Assembly (NCBI RefSeq): GCF_017876295.1
Contig: NZ_JAGINT010000001.1
Location: 186,001 to 250,000 of the forward strand
Direction of reading: 5' to 3'
From: Kribbella aluminosa
Lineage (GTDB): Bacteria > Actinomycetota > Actinomycetes > Propionibacteriales > Kribbellaceae
Length of the DNA: 64,000 nt
The notes beneath the pieces were generated by a model, which made no database searches, was not told where the DNA came from, and worked only from the letters and a program-made list of their open reading frames with translations. Made by a program: the position numbers and the translations under genes. This document shows positions 53,764 through 61,968 of the stretch, in pieces (the first letter of the stretch is position 1; each line of letters opens with the position of its first letter).

Positions 53764-55098
53764 ATGGCGCAGAAGGCAACGGGACGGCCCCGGCCAACAA
53801 CGTCTCGGCTCGAGATCGGGGAGCACAGCATCGATCGAGTCGAGCCGAAAGAGCACGATGACGGCACATGGTGGCTCACCTGGACGATCCGGCTGACGGA
53901 TGGGCGCACCCGGAGGCCGCGAACGAAGGGTCGTACGAAGACCGAGGCGAGACGTCGCGCCAAGGACAAGGCAAAGGAACTTCTGGCGGCGTCTAGAAGC
54001 GATATCTGGAAGGTAACCGACGACCTCGTCTCGTACATGGAGAAGGTGAGCAAGCCGGCAATCGAGACAGCGAAGCTCGCAACCAACTCACGCGACAGGT
54101 ATCTGTTGGTCTACAAGCTGATTGTCGGCGGCTGCCTACGTGAGGACCACAAGCACAGTCGTAGCCTCAAAGGCCACACAATCGGCACCGGGACACGCTT
54201 TCGCGCCCTCGAGAGGTGCCTCGTGGAGATCGCCGAGCTTCATGGTTCGGAGACCGCCCACCAGGCTCGCAGTGTGCTGGGCAAGTATGTGCTCGACCAG
54301 CTCATCCGCGACGAACTGATCGACGCCTCGCCCATCGCAGGCAAGCGCCTCGATCTCGCCGGGAGCAAGGGTGACACCCCAACTCGTGGGGGTGTGGCGC
54401 TGTCTGCCGACGAGTGGAACGCCGTAATTGACTACCTGCTCGCGCTCGACCCTGCCGAGGGGATCGAGCCTCCTAAGCGTGGGATGTATACGCTTGAAGA
54501 CCGTATCGCGGTAGCGGCCAACGCGATCGATCTGACGTTGCTACAGACTATGACTGGCCTGCGGATCGGCGAAGCAACGAACGTCGATCCCTCCATGGTC
54601 ACGTTCGACGGCGACGAGATGATCTTCGATTTGCCGCCGGAGATCACGAAAACGAAGAAGGGGCGCTTCGTTCACGTGACCGATCCGGCAATCGTGGCGC
54701 GGTTCAAACCGCGGTGGGAGATCGCTCGCGCCAAGGGTGGTCCCCTGATTCCGAGTCCTGCCAAGCCTGGCGTTGTCTGGGACCAAAGGCAGCGCAACGA
54801 GGCGGTGAAGACGCTCTACCTGAAGATGGCCGAGGAGTTGGATATTCCAGCTCTCGAGACCGAACGTTCGCACGTCTGGCGTGCAACCTTGAACACATTG
54901 ACGCTCGGGGCTGGCGTGCCGGAGGCGATCCGGACAGCGCATCTCGGGCACACCGCGCAGGTCAACCGCCGCAGCTACACCGACACCCGAGACGGCGCGG
55001 TGCTGGCCCGCAAATTGTCGGGACTGCGGACCTCGAAAAGTACACCCAAAAGTACACAAAGCGAGAGCTCCCCAGTGAGCCCTGATGAACCAAGCTGA
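53764..55098 (+). CDS. int: Tyrosine recombinase / ICE integrase
   Basis: 444 aa. Catalytic residues: R267 in TMTGLRIGE, H370-x-x-R373 in SHVWRATLN, H396 in AHLGHT and the nucleophile Y405 in RRSYTD. The N-terminal AP2-like arm-binding region (TWWLTWTIRLTDGRTRRPRT) and a core-binding domain precede the catalytic domain. A Ser/Thr/Lys-rich tail ends the protein. It recombines the element with the tRNA 3' end, found 93 bp downstream. ATG 53764 follows gtaggggtgggac. Confidence 0.95.
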   Translation: MAQKATGRPRPTTSRLEIGEHSIDRVEPKEHDDGTWWLTWTIRLTDGRTRRPRTKGRTKTEARRRAKDKAKELLAASRSDIWKVTDDLVSYMEKVSKPAIETAKLATNSRDRYLLVYKLIVGGCLREDHKHSRSLKGHTIGTGTRFRALERCLVEIAELHGSETAHQARSVLGKYVLDQLIRDELIDASPIAGKRLDLAGSKGDTPTRGGVALSADEWNAVIDYLLALDPAEGIEPPKRGMYTLEDRIAVAANAIDLTLLQTMTGLRIGEATNVDPSMVTFDGDEMIFDLPPEITKTKKGRFVHVTDPAIVARFKPRWEIARAKGGPLIPSPAKPGVVWDQRQRNEAVKTLYLKMAEELDIPALETERSHVWRATLNTLTLGAGVPEAIRTAHLGHTAQVNRRSYTDTRDGAVLARKLSGLRTSKSTPKSTQSESSPVSPDEPS

Positions 55099-55190
55099 GC
55101 TCCAAGCGGTCGGACGAATCCCAGCTATACAAGGCCTTTCGTCGCCGAAGTGCCCCCTGACCTGGGAGTTTACGATTGGCCTCCAGATAC

Positions 55191-55231
55191 TGAGAAGGTC
55201 GTCGGTTCGATTCCGACAGGCGGCTCCACCA
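55191..55231 (+). repeat. Right attachment site: 3' remnant of a threonine-type tRNA
   Basis: The segment from tgagaaggtc through the T-arm (gtcgg-ttcgatt-ccgac, 55201-55217), acceptor 3' strand aggcggc, discriminator T73 and CCA is the 3' half of a tRNA. The acceptor needs a GCCGCCT 5' partner, and with T73 it fits actinobacterial tRNA-Thr (CGU-type). No D-arm or anticodon arm precedes it. It is the remnant left by integration; the intact gene should be at the left end, outside the window. Confidence 0.8.
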
Positions 55232-55266
55232 AACCCCCAGGTCAGATGTTCCTGACGCTGGGGGTT
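55232..55266 (+). terminator. Terminator of the target tRNA gene (chromosomal side)
   Basis: Stem AACCCCCAG-GTCAG / CTGAC-g-CTGGGGGTT with a one-base bulge, starting directly after the tRNA CCA. It is the original downstream terminator, now attached to the remnant. Confidence 0.7.
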
Positions 55267-55342
55267 CCTGCTGTCGGCCTCGACGAACGACGGGTGACGA
55301 GCGAGGGTCTGCGCTGACGGGGTCAGGTTCCCGATCGTTGCG

Positions 55343-56098
55343 CTACGTCGTGGGGCTCTGGCGCGGCGGCTTCTGGGCGATCAGTACGTCGATGCCGTCC
55401 AGGATCCGGTCGAGGCCGAAGGATACGTCGGCGTCGTGGACCTCGTCGGTGTACTGGCCGCCGGTCATCAGCGCGGCCAGGAGCGAGTATCCGAGTTCGT
55501 GCAGCCGAGGTTCGAGGAATCGTGTCAGCGCTGCCGGCTCGACGGAGGTCGTGATGCTGTCGCGTACATCGCGACGCGCGCTGGCGATCCGCCGGGCATA
55601 GCCGTCCAGCAGCAACGCGCACGACAGGCCTTCGCTGGGACTCAGCCCGGCACCGGTCAGTACCTTCAGGATCGCCTCTGCCCAGCCGAGCAGATTCGGC
55701 GTCATCGGCGCTCCGCGGATCGGGAGATCGCAGAGCCAGGGGTGGACGTCGCACCGATCGACCATCGCCTGCGTCCAGCTGGTCGCTCCGGCTCGCCAGT
55801 CCCGTGCCTCGGCGACCCGGTCCGGCGCCGGCCCCCAGGCTGCGTCGCCGATGAGCACCAGCAGTTCGTCGCGGGACCGGACGTACCTGTAGATCGCGTT
55901 GGCGGTCAGCCCCAGCTTCTGAGCGATCTTGGGCATCGACAACGCGGCGAACCCGTCGGCATCGGCCAGCTCGAGGGCTGCGTCGACGATCTGCTCGACG
56001 CTCTGCGTCGGCTTCCGGCCGAGTTTGTTCGACTTGGTGGGCAGGCCCCACGCCAGCGCGAGCCCCGGTGGCAGCTGCGCATCGTCCGTCGACGGCAT
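55343..56098 (-). CDS. TetR-family transcriptional regulator
   Basis: 251 aa. N-terminal HTH: VEQIVDAALELADADGFAAL, then SMPKIAQKLGLTANAIYRYV. A ligand-binding C-terminal domain of the TetR_C type follows (WAEAILKVLTGAGLSPSEGL). It is divergent from the esterase at 56208 and probably controls it from the operator-like repeat at 56142-56182. First complete chromosomal gene after the ICE. Confidence 0.9.
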   Translation of the reverse strand: MPSTDDAQLPPGLALAWGLPTKSNKLGRKPTQSVEQIVDAALELADADGFAALSMPKIAQKLGLTANAIYRYVRSRDELLVLIGDAAWGPAPDRVAEARDWRAGATSWTQAMVDRCDVHPWLCDLPIRGAPMTPNLLGWAEAILKVLTGAGLSPSEGLSCALLLDGYARRIASARRDVRDSITTSVEPAALTRFLEPRLHELGYSLLAALMTGGQYTDEVHDADVSFGLDRILDGIDVLIAQKPPRQSPTT

Positions 56099-56134
56099 CA
56101 GGTCGGCTCCTCGCGCCTCGAGAAACTTGGTGGT

Positions 56135-56182
56135 TTGACTTCGTGTGTACCTTACACTTTATATTAGTGGGGACCACACACG
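56135..56182 (+). promoter_or_regulatory. Promoter/operator of the esterase gene
   Basis: A -35-like TTGACT (56135-56140) and -10-like TTTATA (56158-56163) lie 17 bp apart. The inverted repeat cgtgtgt (56142-56148) / acacacg (56176-56182) overlaps the core promoter and is a likely TetR operator. Confidence 0.6.
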
Positions 56183-56207
56183 AACTCAATGAGGATGCGA
56201 GCGCGCT

Positions 56208-57884
56208 ATGGCACAGCAGGATCACCACGACGGCCCGGGCCGTCGACGACCGCGGTTCGACGTTTCTCGCCGGCTCGGAGTGCTGCTGACCGCGGCATTG
56301 CTCTCGAGCTCGGCGGCGGCCTGTGGAGGAGCAGCCGGAGCCGCGACGAACAGCCGTCGTACGCCGGAGACTCCCGCGGCCACCGTGGTCTCGACGGACA
56401 CCGGCGCAGTACGCGGCACGCTCACCGCGGAGGCCCGGCTCTTCCAGGGAATTCCGTACGCCGCGCCGCCGGTCAGGCAGCTCCGCTGGGCATCGCCGCA
56501 ACGGGCCGCGTCATGGCACGGCATCCGGAACGCCACCAAGCCCGGGAATCGCTGTGCGCAGGCCGAAGGGCTGATCGATCCGGCCAGCAGCACCGAGGAT
56601 TGTCTCTACCTCAACGTCGCCACGCCACACGACAGCAGCGTGCGCAAGCTGCCGGTCATGGTGTGGATCCACGGCAACGGTTTCATCAGCGGCGCCGGCA
56701 GTCTGTACGACGCGCAGCGGTTGGCGAACAGCGGCCAGGTGATCGTGGTCAGCCCCAACTACCGGTTGGGCATCTTCGGCTTCCTCGCCCATCCGGCGCT
56801 CGACCACGGCGGAGCTCGGCAACTCTCGGGGAACTTCGGCCTCGAGGACCAGCAGGCCGCGTTGCGGTGGGTCCAGCGCAACGCGGCGGCGTTCGGCGGC
56901 GATCCGGGCAACGTCACGATCTTCGGTGAGTCCGCCGGGGGCACCAGTGTCTGTTCCCATCTGGTCGCGCCGGGATCCGCAGGACTGTTCGAGAAGGCGA
57001 TCGTGCAGAGCGCCGAATGCACCGGGCGGAAATGGTCGCCCGGACCGCCGACCTGGTTTCCGCTGCCACGCGCCGAGCGCGAACAGCACGGCCTCGATGT
57101 CGCGGCCGAGGTCGGCTGCTCCAACCCCCGTACGGCTGCGGCCTGTCTGCGGGCCAAACCTACGGCCAAACTCGCCAAGTTGTCTGACGTGGGGGTCGGA
57201 TCAGGACCGACCGTTGGCGGCGGCGTACTGCCTCTCAGCCCGGATCGCGCCTTCGCGACCGGCCACTTCAACCACGTACCGATCATCCAGGGAACCACGC
57301 GTGACGAGCACCGCCTGTTCACCGCCGCAATCGAAACAGCAACCGGTCATGTGACGACCCCGGCCAGCTACAGCGAAGAAGTCCACACGCTGTTCGACCA
57401 GTCGGACGCCAAACGGGTCCTGGCCCGCTATCCCGTCGAAAAGTTCCATTCGGCCGGCGAGGCCTTGTCGACCGTCGTCACCGACTGGGCGTGGAGCTGC
57501 CCGGTGCTCGCTCGAGACCGCGCACTCGCCGTACAGACACCGCTGTATGCGTTCGAGTTCGCCGACGAGAGCGCTCCGTGGTTCACCACGCTTCCGAAGC
57601 CCAACTTCCCGACCGGCGCGTTCCATGGCGCCGAACTGCAGTACCTCTTCACCGACAAGCAACTCCCAGGCCCGGGCACACCCGCGCAGAAGCAACTCTC
57701 CGCGACGATGATGCGCTACTGGTCCCAGTTCGCACTCACCGGCGACCCGAACGCTCCGGGTCAGCCACGGTGGCAGCCGTTCCAGAACAACGAGCACGTC
57801 CAGTCACTCGCCCCTGCAAAGATCACCGCAGCCGACCTGGCCCAGGAACACCAGTGCGCCTTCTGGACCTCGATAGCCTCCTGA
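56208..57884 (+). CDS. Type B carboxylesterase, predicted lipoprotein
   Basis: 558 aa. A basic N-terminus, hydrophobic helix and AAAC lipobox (Cys39) indicate an exported lipoprotein. The alpha/beta-hydrolase core has GIPYAAPPV, the oxyanion-hole segment VMVWIHGNGF, and the nucleophile elbow FGESAGG with Ser near residue 243. The acid and His regions lie later (FHGAELQYLF carries the His). It hydrolyses carboxylic esters outside the membrane; the physiological substrate is unknown. Probably regulated by the divergent TetR protein. Confidence 0.9.
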   Translation: MAQQDHHDGPGRRRPRFDVSRRLGVLLTAALLSSSAAACGGAAGAATNSRRTPETPAATVVSTDTGAVRGTLTAEARLFQGIPYAAPPVRQLRWASPQRAASWHGIRNATKPGNRCAQAEGLIDPASSTEDCLYLNVATPHDSSVRKLPVMVWIHGNGFISGAGSLYDAQRLANSGQVIVVSPNYRLGIFGFLAHPALDHGGARQLSGNFGLEDQQAALRWVQRNAAAFGGDPGNVTIFGESAGGTSVCSHLVAPGSAGLFEKAIVQSAECTGRKWSPGPPTWFPLPRAEREQHGLDVAAEVGCSNPRTAAACLRAKPTAKLAKLSDVGVGSGPTVGGGVLPLSPDRAFATGHFNHVPIIQGTTRDEHRLFTAAIETATGHVTTPASYSEEVHTLFDQSDAKRVLARYPVEKFHSAGEALSTVVTDWAWSCPVLARDRALAVQTPLYAFEFADESAPWFTTLPKPNFPTGAFHGAELQYLFTDKQLPGPGTPAQKQLSATMMRYWSQFALTGDPNAPGQPRWQPFQNNEHVQSLAPAKITAADLAQEHQCAFWTSIAS

Positions 57885-57910
57885 CCTGACCGATCAGGGC
57901 CGCCTGGGCG

Positions 57911-58390
57911 TCAGTCCGGGCGGCCCTTGAGGCGGCGGTGGAGGGCTCGTTGGGTTTCGCGGGTTGCTTCGCGTTCGGCCAGGGCGTGGCGCTTGTCCCA
58001 GGTCTTCTTGCCGCGGGCGAGGGCGATCTCGACCTTTGCGTTTCCGTCCTTGAAGTAGAGGGTGATGGGGACGATCGTCAGGCCGCTCTCGTTCACCTTG
58101 CGTTCGATCTTGTCGATCTGGGCGCGGTGCAGCAGCAGTTTCCGCTTGCGCCGGGAGCCGCCTTCGAACCAGCGGGACTGGGAGTACTGCGGGATGTGTA
58201 CGCCGTGCAGCCAGATCTCCCGCTCCTCCACCATCGCGAACCCGCCGACCAGCGACGCCCGCCCGGCACGGAGCGCCTTCACCTCGGCACCCTGCAGCAC
58301 GATCCCCGCCTCCCAGGACTCGCCCAGCTGGTACTCGTGCGCGGCCTTCCGGTTCCGGGCGATCACGGGGTTGGCGTCGGGTTTCTTCAC
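57911..58390 (-). CDS. smpB: SsrA-binding protein SmpB
   Basis: 159 aa from GTG 58390 (VKKPDANPVIARNRKAAHEY); the upstream ATG at 58438 adds a non-conserved leader. Conserved signatures: GIVLQGAEVKALRAGRASLV, FAMVEEREIWLHGVHIPQY, RKLLLHRAQIDKIERKV, ITLYFKDGNAKVEIALARGK and the C-terminal KKTWDKRHALAERE. SmpB binds tmRNA and is essential for trans-translation. No tmRNA gene is in the window. Confidence 0.96.
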   Translation of the reverse strand: MKKPDANPVIARNRKAAHEYQLGESWEAGIVLQGAEVKALRAGRASLVGGFAMVEEREIWLHGVHIPQYSQSRWFEGGSRRKRKLLLHRAQIDKIERKVNESGLTIVPITLYFKDGNAKVEIALARGKKTWDKRHALAEREATRETQRALHRRLKGRPD

Positions 58391-58448
58391 ACGCCGATTC
58401 TGCCCCGAGCTGGACACCAGCCCCAGCCCAGGCAACACTTCCTGAGTC

Positions 58449-58883
58449 GTGGATACACCTGAGCGGTTCCGGATCGTGCCTGACGACTATCACGTGCCGT
58501 ACGCCGGTACTGCGGAGGACGGCCGGAAGTTCTTCCTCAGCGAGGAGCTGTTCGACGGGGACGCAGGCTATGTCGGTCTGTACCTGTGGAAGGCCGACGG
58601 CACGTTCGACGAGGTGCGGGTCGAGCAGGTACGCCGTACTGCGGGCGTACCACCGGGCCAGCCGGCCTCGGCCGGCGCGGAGGCCCTCGTCGGGTCCCGC
58701 CTCGCGGAGCTGGGCAAGTACGTGCTGGAGCCCATCGAGGTCCAGCCGTTCACCACGACGGTCGACGGCACCACCTTCGGCTGGGTAGTCGACCAGTTCG
58801 AGGGCGCGTACTCGATCCACATCGAGCCAGGCGACTTCATCGCGTACTACGCCCCCTGGGACGGCCTCGGTTACGACACCTGA
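58449..58883 (+). CDS. Hypothetical protein (144 aa)
   Basis: ATG or GTG start near 58449 (MDTPERFRIVPDDYHVPYAG). A small acidic beta-rich domain (YVGLYLWKADGTFDEVRVEQ, IEVQPFTTTVDGTTFGWVVD) ends in YYAPWDGLGYDT. No signal peptide or membrane helix. It is divergent from smpB and overlaps the end of the NUDIX gene by 13 bp. Family not recognised. Confidence 0.75.
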   Translation: MDTPERFRIVPDDYHVPYAGTAEDGRKFFLSEELFDGDAGYVGLYLWKADGTFDEVRVEQVRRTAGVPPGQPASAGAEALVGSRLAELGKYVLEPIEVQPFTTTVDGTTFGWVVDQFEGAYSIHIEPGDFIAYYAPWDGLGYDT

Positions 58884-59356
58884 CCGTTCTCCAGGTAGCA
58901 CGTCCCCCGCGTACGCCGACACTCGAGCCCGGCCACGACGCGGGCGTACTGCCCGGGATCGAGCAGCCGCGCGGCCTCTCCGAGCGTGACGAACCGGAAC
59001 GCGACAGCTTCGTCCGCCTGCAGCACGATCCGCTCGACGTCGCCCGGAGTCAGGACCCCGCCGTCGAAGAGCAGCGCCACGACCTCGGTGAAGTCGCCGG
59101 ATCGAGCTATCCAGTCCACCGCGAGCAGCGCACCAGGCTCCACCACGAGCCCGATCTCCTCGCGGACCTCGCGGCGGGCGGCGGAGCGCGGTGACTCGTC
59201 GCGTTCGACCGCTCCGCCGGGAATGTCCCAGGTTGGTTTGTACGGCGGTTTGAGGATCAGGATGCGGTCCGCGGCGTCGGTGAACAGGCAGTCCGCGGCC
59301 ATTCGCTTGGTTGGGAGCTTGGCGGTGAAATGATCGTCGCTCACCACGTCAGCCAA
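58871..59356 (-). CDS. NUDIX hydrolase
   Basis: 161 aa. The NUDIX box GGAVERDESPRSAARREVRE-EIGL contains the Gx5Ex7REUXEEXGU pattern, preceded by TWDIPGG. NUDIX enzymes hydrolyse nucleoside diphosphates linked to other groups; the substrate cannot be read from the sequence. ATG 59356; a shorter start at MAADCLFTD is possible. Confidence 0.9.
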   Translation of the reverse strand: MADVVSDDHFTAKLPTKRMAADCLFTDAADRILILKPPYKPTWDIPGGAVERDESPRSAARREVREEIGLVVEPGALLAVDWIARSGDFTEVVALLFDGGVLTPGDVERIVLQADEAVAFRFVTLGEAARLLDPGQYARVVAGLECRRTRGTCYLENGQVS

Positions 59357-59384
59357 CCACAGCAGCGGCGTACGGAGGATTGGG

Positions 59385-59936
59385 ATGTTTCTGCTTCAGA
59401 TGTCCGGGGTTCCGGGGTCTGGGAAGTCGACCGTGGCTGCTCACGTCGTAGAGAAGTACGGCGCGGTTGCTGTTGACTACGACGTGATCAAGTCGGCCGT
59501 TCTGGATGCGGGGTTCGATCTCGGCGGGAGTACCAGGGCGTCGTACGAGGTGATGTACGCGATGGCTCGGCATCTGCTCGTCCAGGGGCGGGACGTGGTG
59601 ATGGACAGCCCGTGCTTCTGGCCGCGGATCGTGAACGAGGGGATCGCGATCGCCGAGGAGAACGGCGCGGCGTACCGGTACGTCGAGTGTCGGGTGCAGG
59701 ACCTGCAGCAGCTCGACGAGCGCCTCCGGCGGCGGCCGCGGTTGCGTACGCACCGGCCAAGCCTGAATCAGCCGCCCGCTGATGCCGGCGGCGAACCTGT
59801 GGACGGCGAGGCTCTGGTCCGCGAATGGATGGACAAGGCGCACCGTCCCGCGGACAACTACCTCCAGCTGGACATGGACCGCCCGCTGGCCGACGTACTG
59901 CCTGAGGTCGATCACTACCTGAAGCAGTCCGGCTAG
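59385..59936 (+). CDS. P-loop kinase-like ATPase (zeta-toxin/AAA_33-type)
   Basis: 183 aa. Walker A MSGVPGSGKSTVAAHV is at residues 6-21, then VVMDSPCFWP as a kinase-type second motif and an Arg-rich lid (RLRRRPRLRTHRPSL). The small size and lid suit nucleoside/chloramphenicol-phosphotransferase-like kinases. Substrate unknown. Converges on the GNAT gene with a 4-bp overlap. Confidence 0.85.
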   Translation: MFLLQMSGVPGSGKSTVAAHVVEKYGAVAVDYDVIKSAVLDAGFDLGGSTRASYEVMYAMARHLLVQGRDVVMDSPCFWPRIVNEGIAIAEENGAAYRYVECRVQDLQQLDERLRRRPRLRTHRPSLNQPPADAGGEPVDGEALVREWMDKAHRPADNYLQLDMDRPLADVLPEVDHYLKQSG

Positions 59937-60463
59937 CGGGGAGTCCACAGAGCGAGCCATTGTTCGGCGCCCCAGGCTTCGTAGCGGTCTACCTCGGTGA
60001 AGCCGAGTTTGGTTGCCAGGCGCATCGATGCGGTGTTCGCGGTCTGGGTGGTGAGGACCACCGGCGTTCCCGGTCGTGCAGCGGCGAACCAGGCGAGAGC
60101 CGCGGCGCAGGCCTCGGTGGCGTAGCCGTGTCCCCAGGACGACGGCAGGAACAGGTAGCCCAGCTCGACCTCGGCCAGATCGGCCCGCACTTCGTCCGCG
60201 TCGCGCTGGTCGAGTGTGACGGTGCCGATCATCACGCCGTCGAGTTCGACGACGAACAGGCCGGTGCGGCGCCGCGGTACCTGCGGGAGCTTCTCCTCGA
60301 GTAGATCCCGCGGCTGGGCGCCGCCGATGTACGTGCCGACCTCCGGCGAGGCGAGCAGTTCGATGAGCGCCGTACGGTCCCGGGCCTCGGGCTCACGCAG
60401 TACGAGGCGCTCGGTCTTGATCGGGTCAGGCGGCCACGCGACGGACTGGAGCTCGCTCTTCAT
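59933..60463 (-). CDS. GNAT-family N-acetyltransferase (RimJ/RimL-type)
   Basis: 176 aa. The GNAT fold is visible: TERLVLREPEARDRTALIEL, then EVELGYLFLPSSWGHGYATE with the acetyl-CoA-binding loop, ACAAALAWF and MRLATKLGFTEVDRYEAWG. It acetylates an amino group of an unknown acceptor. Confidence 0.9.
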   Translation of the reverse strand: MKSELQSVAWPPDPIKTERLVLREPEARDRTALIELLASPEVGTYIGGAQPRDLLEEKLPQVPRRRTGLFVVELDGVMIGTVTLDQRDADEVRADLAEVELGYLFLPSSWGHGYATEACAAALAWFAAARPGTPVVLTTQTANTASMRLATKLGFTEVDRYEAWGAEQWLALWTPR

Positions 60464-60469
60464 GACCCG

Positions 60470-61042
60470 TCACCCTAGCTCTCCGGCGATCCACCGCTGG
60501 ACGACCTCGTCGGCAACTGCGTCGATCGTGCGGTCCGCGGTGCCGACCTCGTAGTCGCTGATGTCGTCGGCGGCCAGCTGAGCGGACAGCTCGGAGGCGC
60601 GCCGTACAAGGTGGTCCAGGCTGTCACCGGTCTCGCGCCCTCGGTTCCGGATACGGTCCGCGAGATCAGTGTCCGAGGCATCCAAGCGGCAGATCACCAC
60701 CGGTCCGCCGACGGCTGTTTCGAGCAGTCGCCGTTCGGCCGGGCTCTCGACGACGCCCGCGATGATGAGCCGACGGTGCCCGGCCTGGCGGTAGTTCGAC
60801 CAGATGACCGCGAGGTTTGTCGCCTTCAACCGTGCTTGGTGCGGGTCGTCGGCCGGCGGCGGCCAGGCGGCGCCGAGCAGGTCGAGGTCTGCGAAGGCGG
60901 GGGCGAGTTCCAGGTCGATGCAGCGGTCGAACACCCGCCAGCCGACGGTGGTCTTGCCGACGCCCGGTGGGCCGGAGAGTACGACGGTGGTCCTGCCGAC
61001 GCCCGGTGGGCCGGAGAGTACGAGGGCAGGTGGTGTGTGCAC
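60470..61042 (-). CDS. P-loop ATPase with duplicated Walker A segment
   Basis: 190 aa. The N-terminus reads LVLSGPPGVGRTTVV, then LSGPPGVGKTTVGW: a 13-residue unit repeated, the first copy with Arg in place of the essential Lys and the second intact. The rest (RRLIIAGVVESPAERRLLET, VVICRLDASDTDLADRIRNR) resembles AAA_18/adenylate-kinase-like P-loop proteins. ATG 61042; the second copy alone would form a normal protein, so the first copy is an extra N-terminal addition. Confidence 0.8.
   Translation of the reverse strand: MHTPPALVLSGPPGVGRTTVVLSGPPGVGKTTVGWRVFDRCIDLELAPAFADLDLLGAAWPPPADDPHQARLKATNLAVIWSNYRQAGHRRLIIAGVVESPAERRLLETAVGGPVVICRLDASDTDLADRIRNRGRETGDSLDHLVRRASELSAQLAADDISDYEVGTADRTIDAVADEVVQRWIAGELG
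60944..61021. repeat. Tandem 39-bp duplication encoding Walker A
   Basis: Two adjacent 39-base units (60944-60982 and 60983-61021) differ at only one base (cttgcc versus cctgcc). The difference makes Lys in one copy and Arg in the other within the GPPGVGxTT loop. Confidence 0.95.
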
Positions 61043-61091
61043 CCGTGCGATGATCCCGGTCCACCCGGTCGCCGGGCAACGCGATTCCGGC

Positions 61092-61448
61092 CTATTCGAT
61101 CAGGTCGGGGTCGTCCATGAACGTGCGGACGTCCTGGGCGCAGCGGCAGGCGGCGGCGATCTTCGCGGCCCAGGTGAGGGCCTCCTCGCGGGTCGGGACG
61201 GAGACGATCAGGACGCCGCCGATCAGCTCCTTGCTCTCCGGGTACGGGCCGTCCATCACCAGCCCGTCGGTGCCGACCACGGCGTGCTCCATGCCCGCGG
61301 CGTAGTCGAACCCGCCGGCGAACCGCAGTACGCCGGCGTCCTTCGCCTCCTGGACCACGGCGTGCGCGGCCTTGCCCACCTCCGGGATGTCCTCCTCGGG
61401 GATGTGGTCCATCGCGCCGTTCTCGAACGAGATCAGGTATCGCGGCAT
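61092..61448 (-). CDS. YCII-related (DGPF) domain protein
   Basis: 118 aa from ATG 61448 (MPRYLISFENGAMDHIPEED), after caaggagtgatgag. The DGPF core is GLVMDGPYPESKELIGGVLI and the fold ends in VSVPTREEALTWAAKIAAAC. Such small proteins are linked with ECF sigma factors in actinomycetes; none is adjacent here. Function unknown. Confidence 0.85.
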   Translation of the reverse strand: MPRYLISFENGAMDHIPEEDIPEVGKAAHAVVQEAKDAGVLRFAGGFDYAAGMEHAVVGTDGLVMDGPYPESKELIGGVLIVSVPTREEALTWAAKIAAACRCAQDVRTFMDDPDLIE

Positions 61449-61519
61449 CTCATCACTCCTTGTCCTCGGCAACCTGCACCGGTCGCCGCTCACTCCTGCA
61501 ACGAACGCCGTACCCCGGA

Positions 61520-61964
61520 TCCGACAGCCATCTCCCACCAATTGTGTCGGTACTGCGTGATTGACTGCGCGATCCGCGCCGGTGATCCGGTCGGCCTGAT
61601 CGAGTACGTCGACCAGCGCCCGGCGGCCTGGTGTGCGGTCGCGCCGCGGACGGAGTACTACGCGATCGTGCGCTCTCGGACGCTCCCGATCGACGATCCG
61701 GACGACCCGTCGATCTGGGCGATCAACTGCCTGTTCGTGAAGAACGGCTACCGCGGCCGGGGCCTGACCGCACCGATGGTCGAGGCTGCCGTCGAGCACG
61801 CCCGCACCTCCGGCGCCCGACTGGTCGAGGCCTACCCGGTGAAGTCCATGCCCGGCGACCCCGGCCGCGGTGTCCTCAGCACCTTCCTGTCCGCCGGCTT
61901 CACCCCTCACGCAGAAGCCCGCACGACCGCCAAACGCAACATCGTCGTCCGCCGCACCGTCTGA
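61520..61964 (+). pseudogene. GNAT acetyltransferase fragment lacking its N-terminus
   Basis: From VIDCAIRAGDPVGLIEYVDQ to the stop it follows the 'PVGWCAVAPRxxY...SRTL...DD...W' family pattern (AAWCAVAPRTEYYAIVRSRT, INCLFVKNGYRGRGLTAPMV with the acetyl-CoA loop). The first 50-60 residues expected for this family, including its Cys/Trp motif, are missing. Upstream in-frame text is antisense to the YCII gene. A GTG near 61556 could start a short protein, but a decayed gene is more likely. Confidence 0.6.
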
Positions 61965-61968
61965 TCGG

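Larger units (their letters stand above)
1..55228. mobile_element. Integrative and conjugative element, right-hand part (left end outside window)
   Basis: A tyrosine integrase (53764-55098), an excisionase-like gene (53472-53663), a relaxase, a VirD4-like coupling protein, conjugation membrane proteins and a peptidoglycan hydrolase occur together and end at a tRNA 3' remnant (55191-55231). Immediately beyond the remnant the gene content becomes ordinary chromosomal. This is the layout of an ICE inserted in the 3' end of a tRNA gene. No left attachment site, no intact tRNA and no VirB4-type ATPase were seen, so the element continues to the left of base 1. The right boundary is inferred from the remnant; the exact crossover base cannot be fixed without the left end. 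Confidence 0.85.

Noticed and set aside
55152..55228. Full 77-nt tRNA beginning GCCCCCT
   Set aside because: The acceptor nearly pairs (one mismatch), but no D-arm or anticodon arm can be drawn between them; only the 3' half is a real tRNA part.
55191..55231. ssrA (tmRNA) 3' end, suggested by the nearby smpB
   Set aside because: The acceptor spacing (seven bases, T73, CCA) fits a tRNA-Thr; a tmRNA would end in a different acceptor strand with A before CCA.
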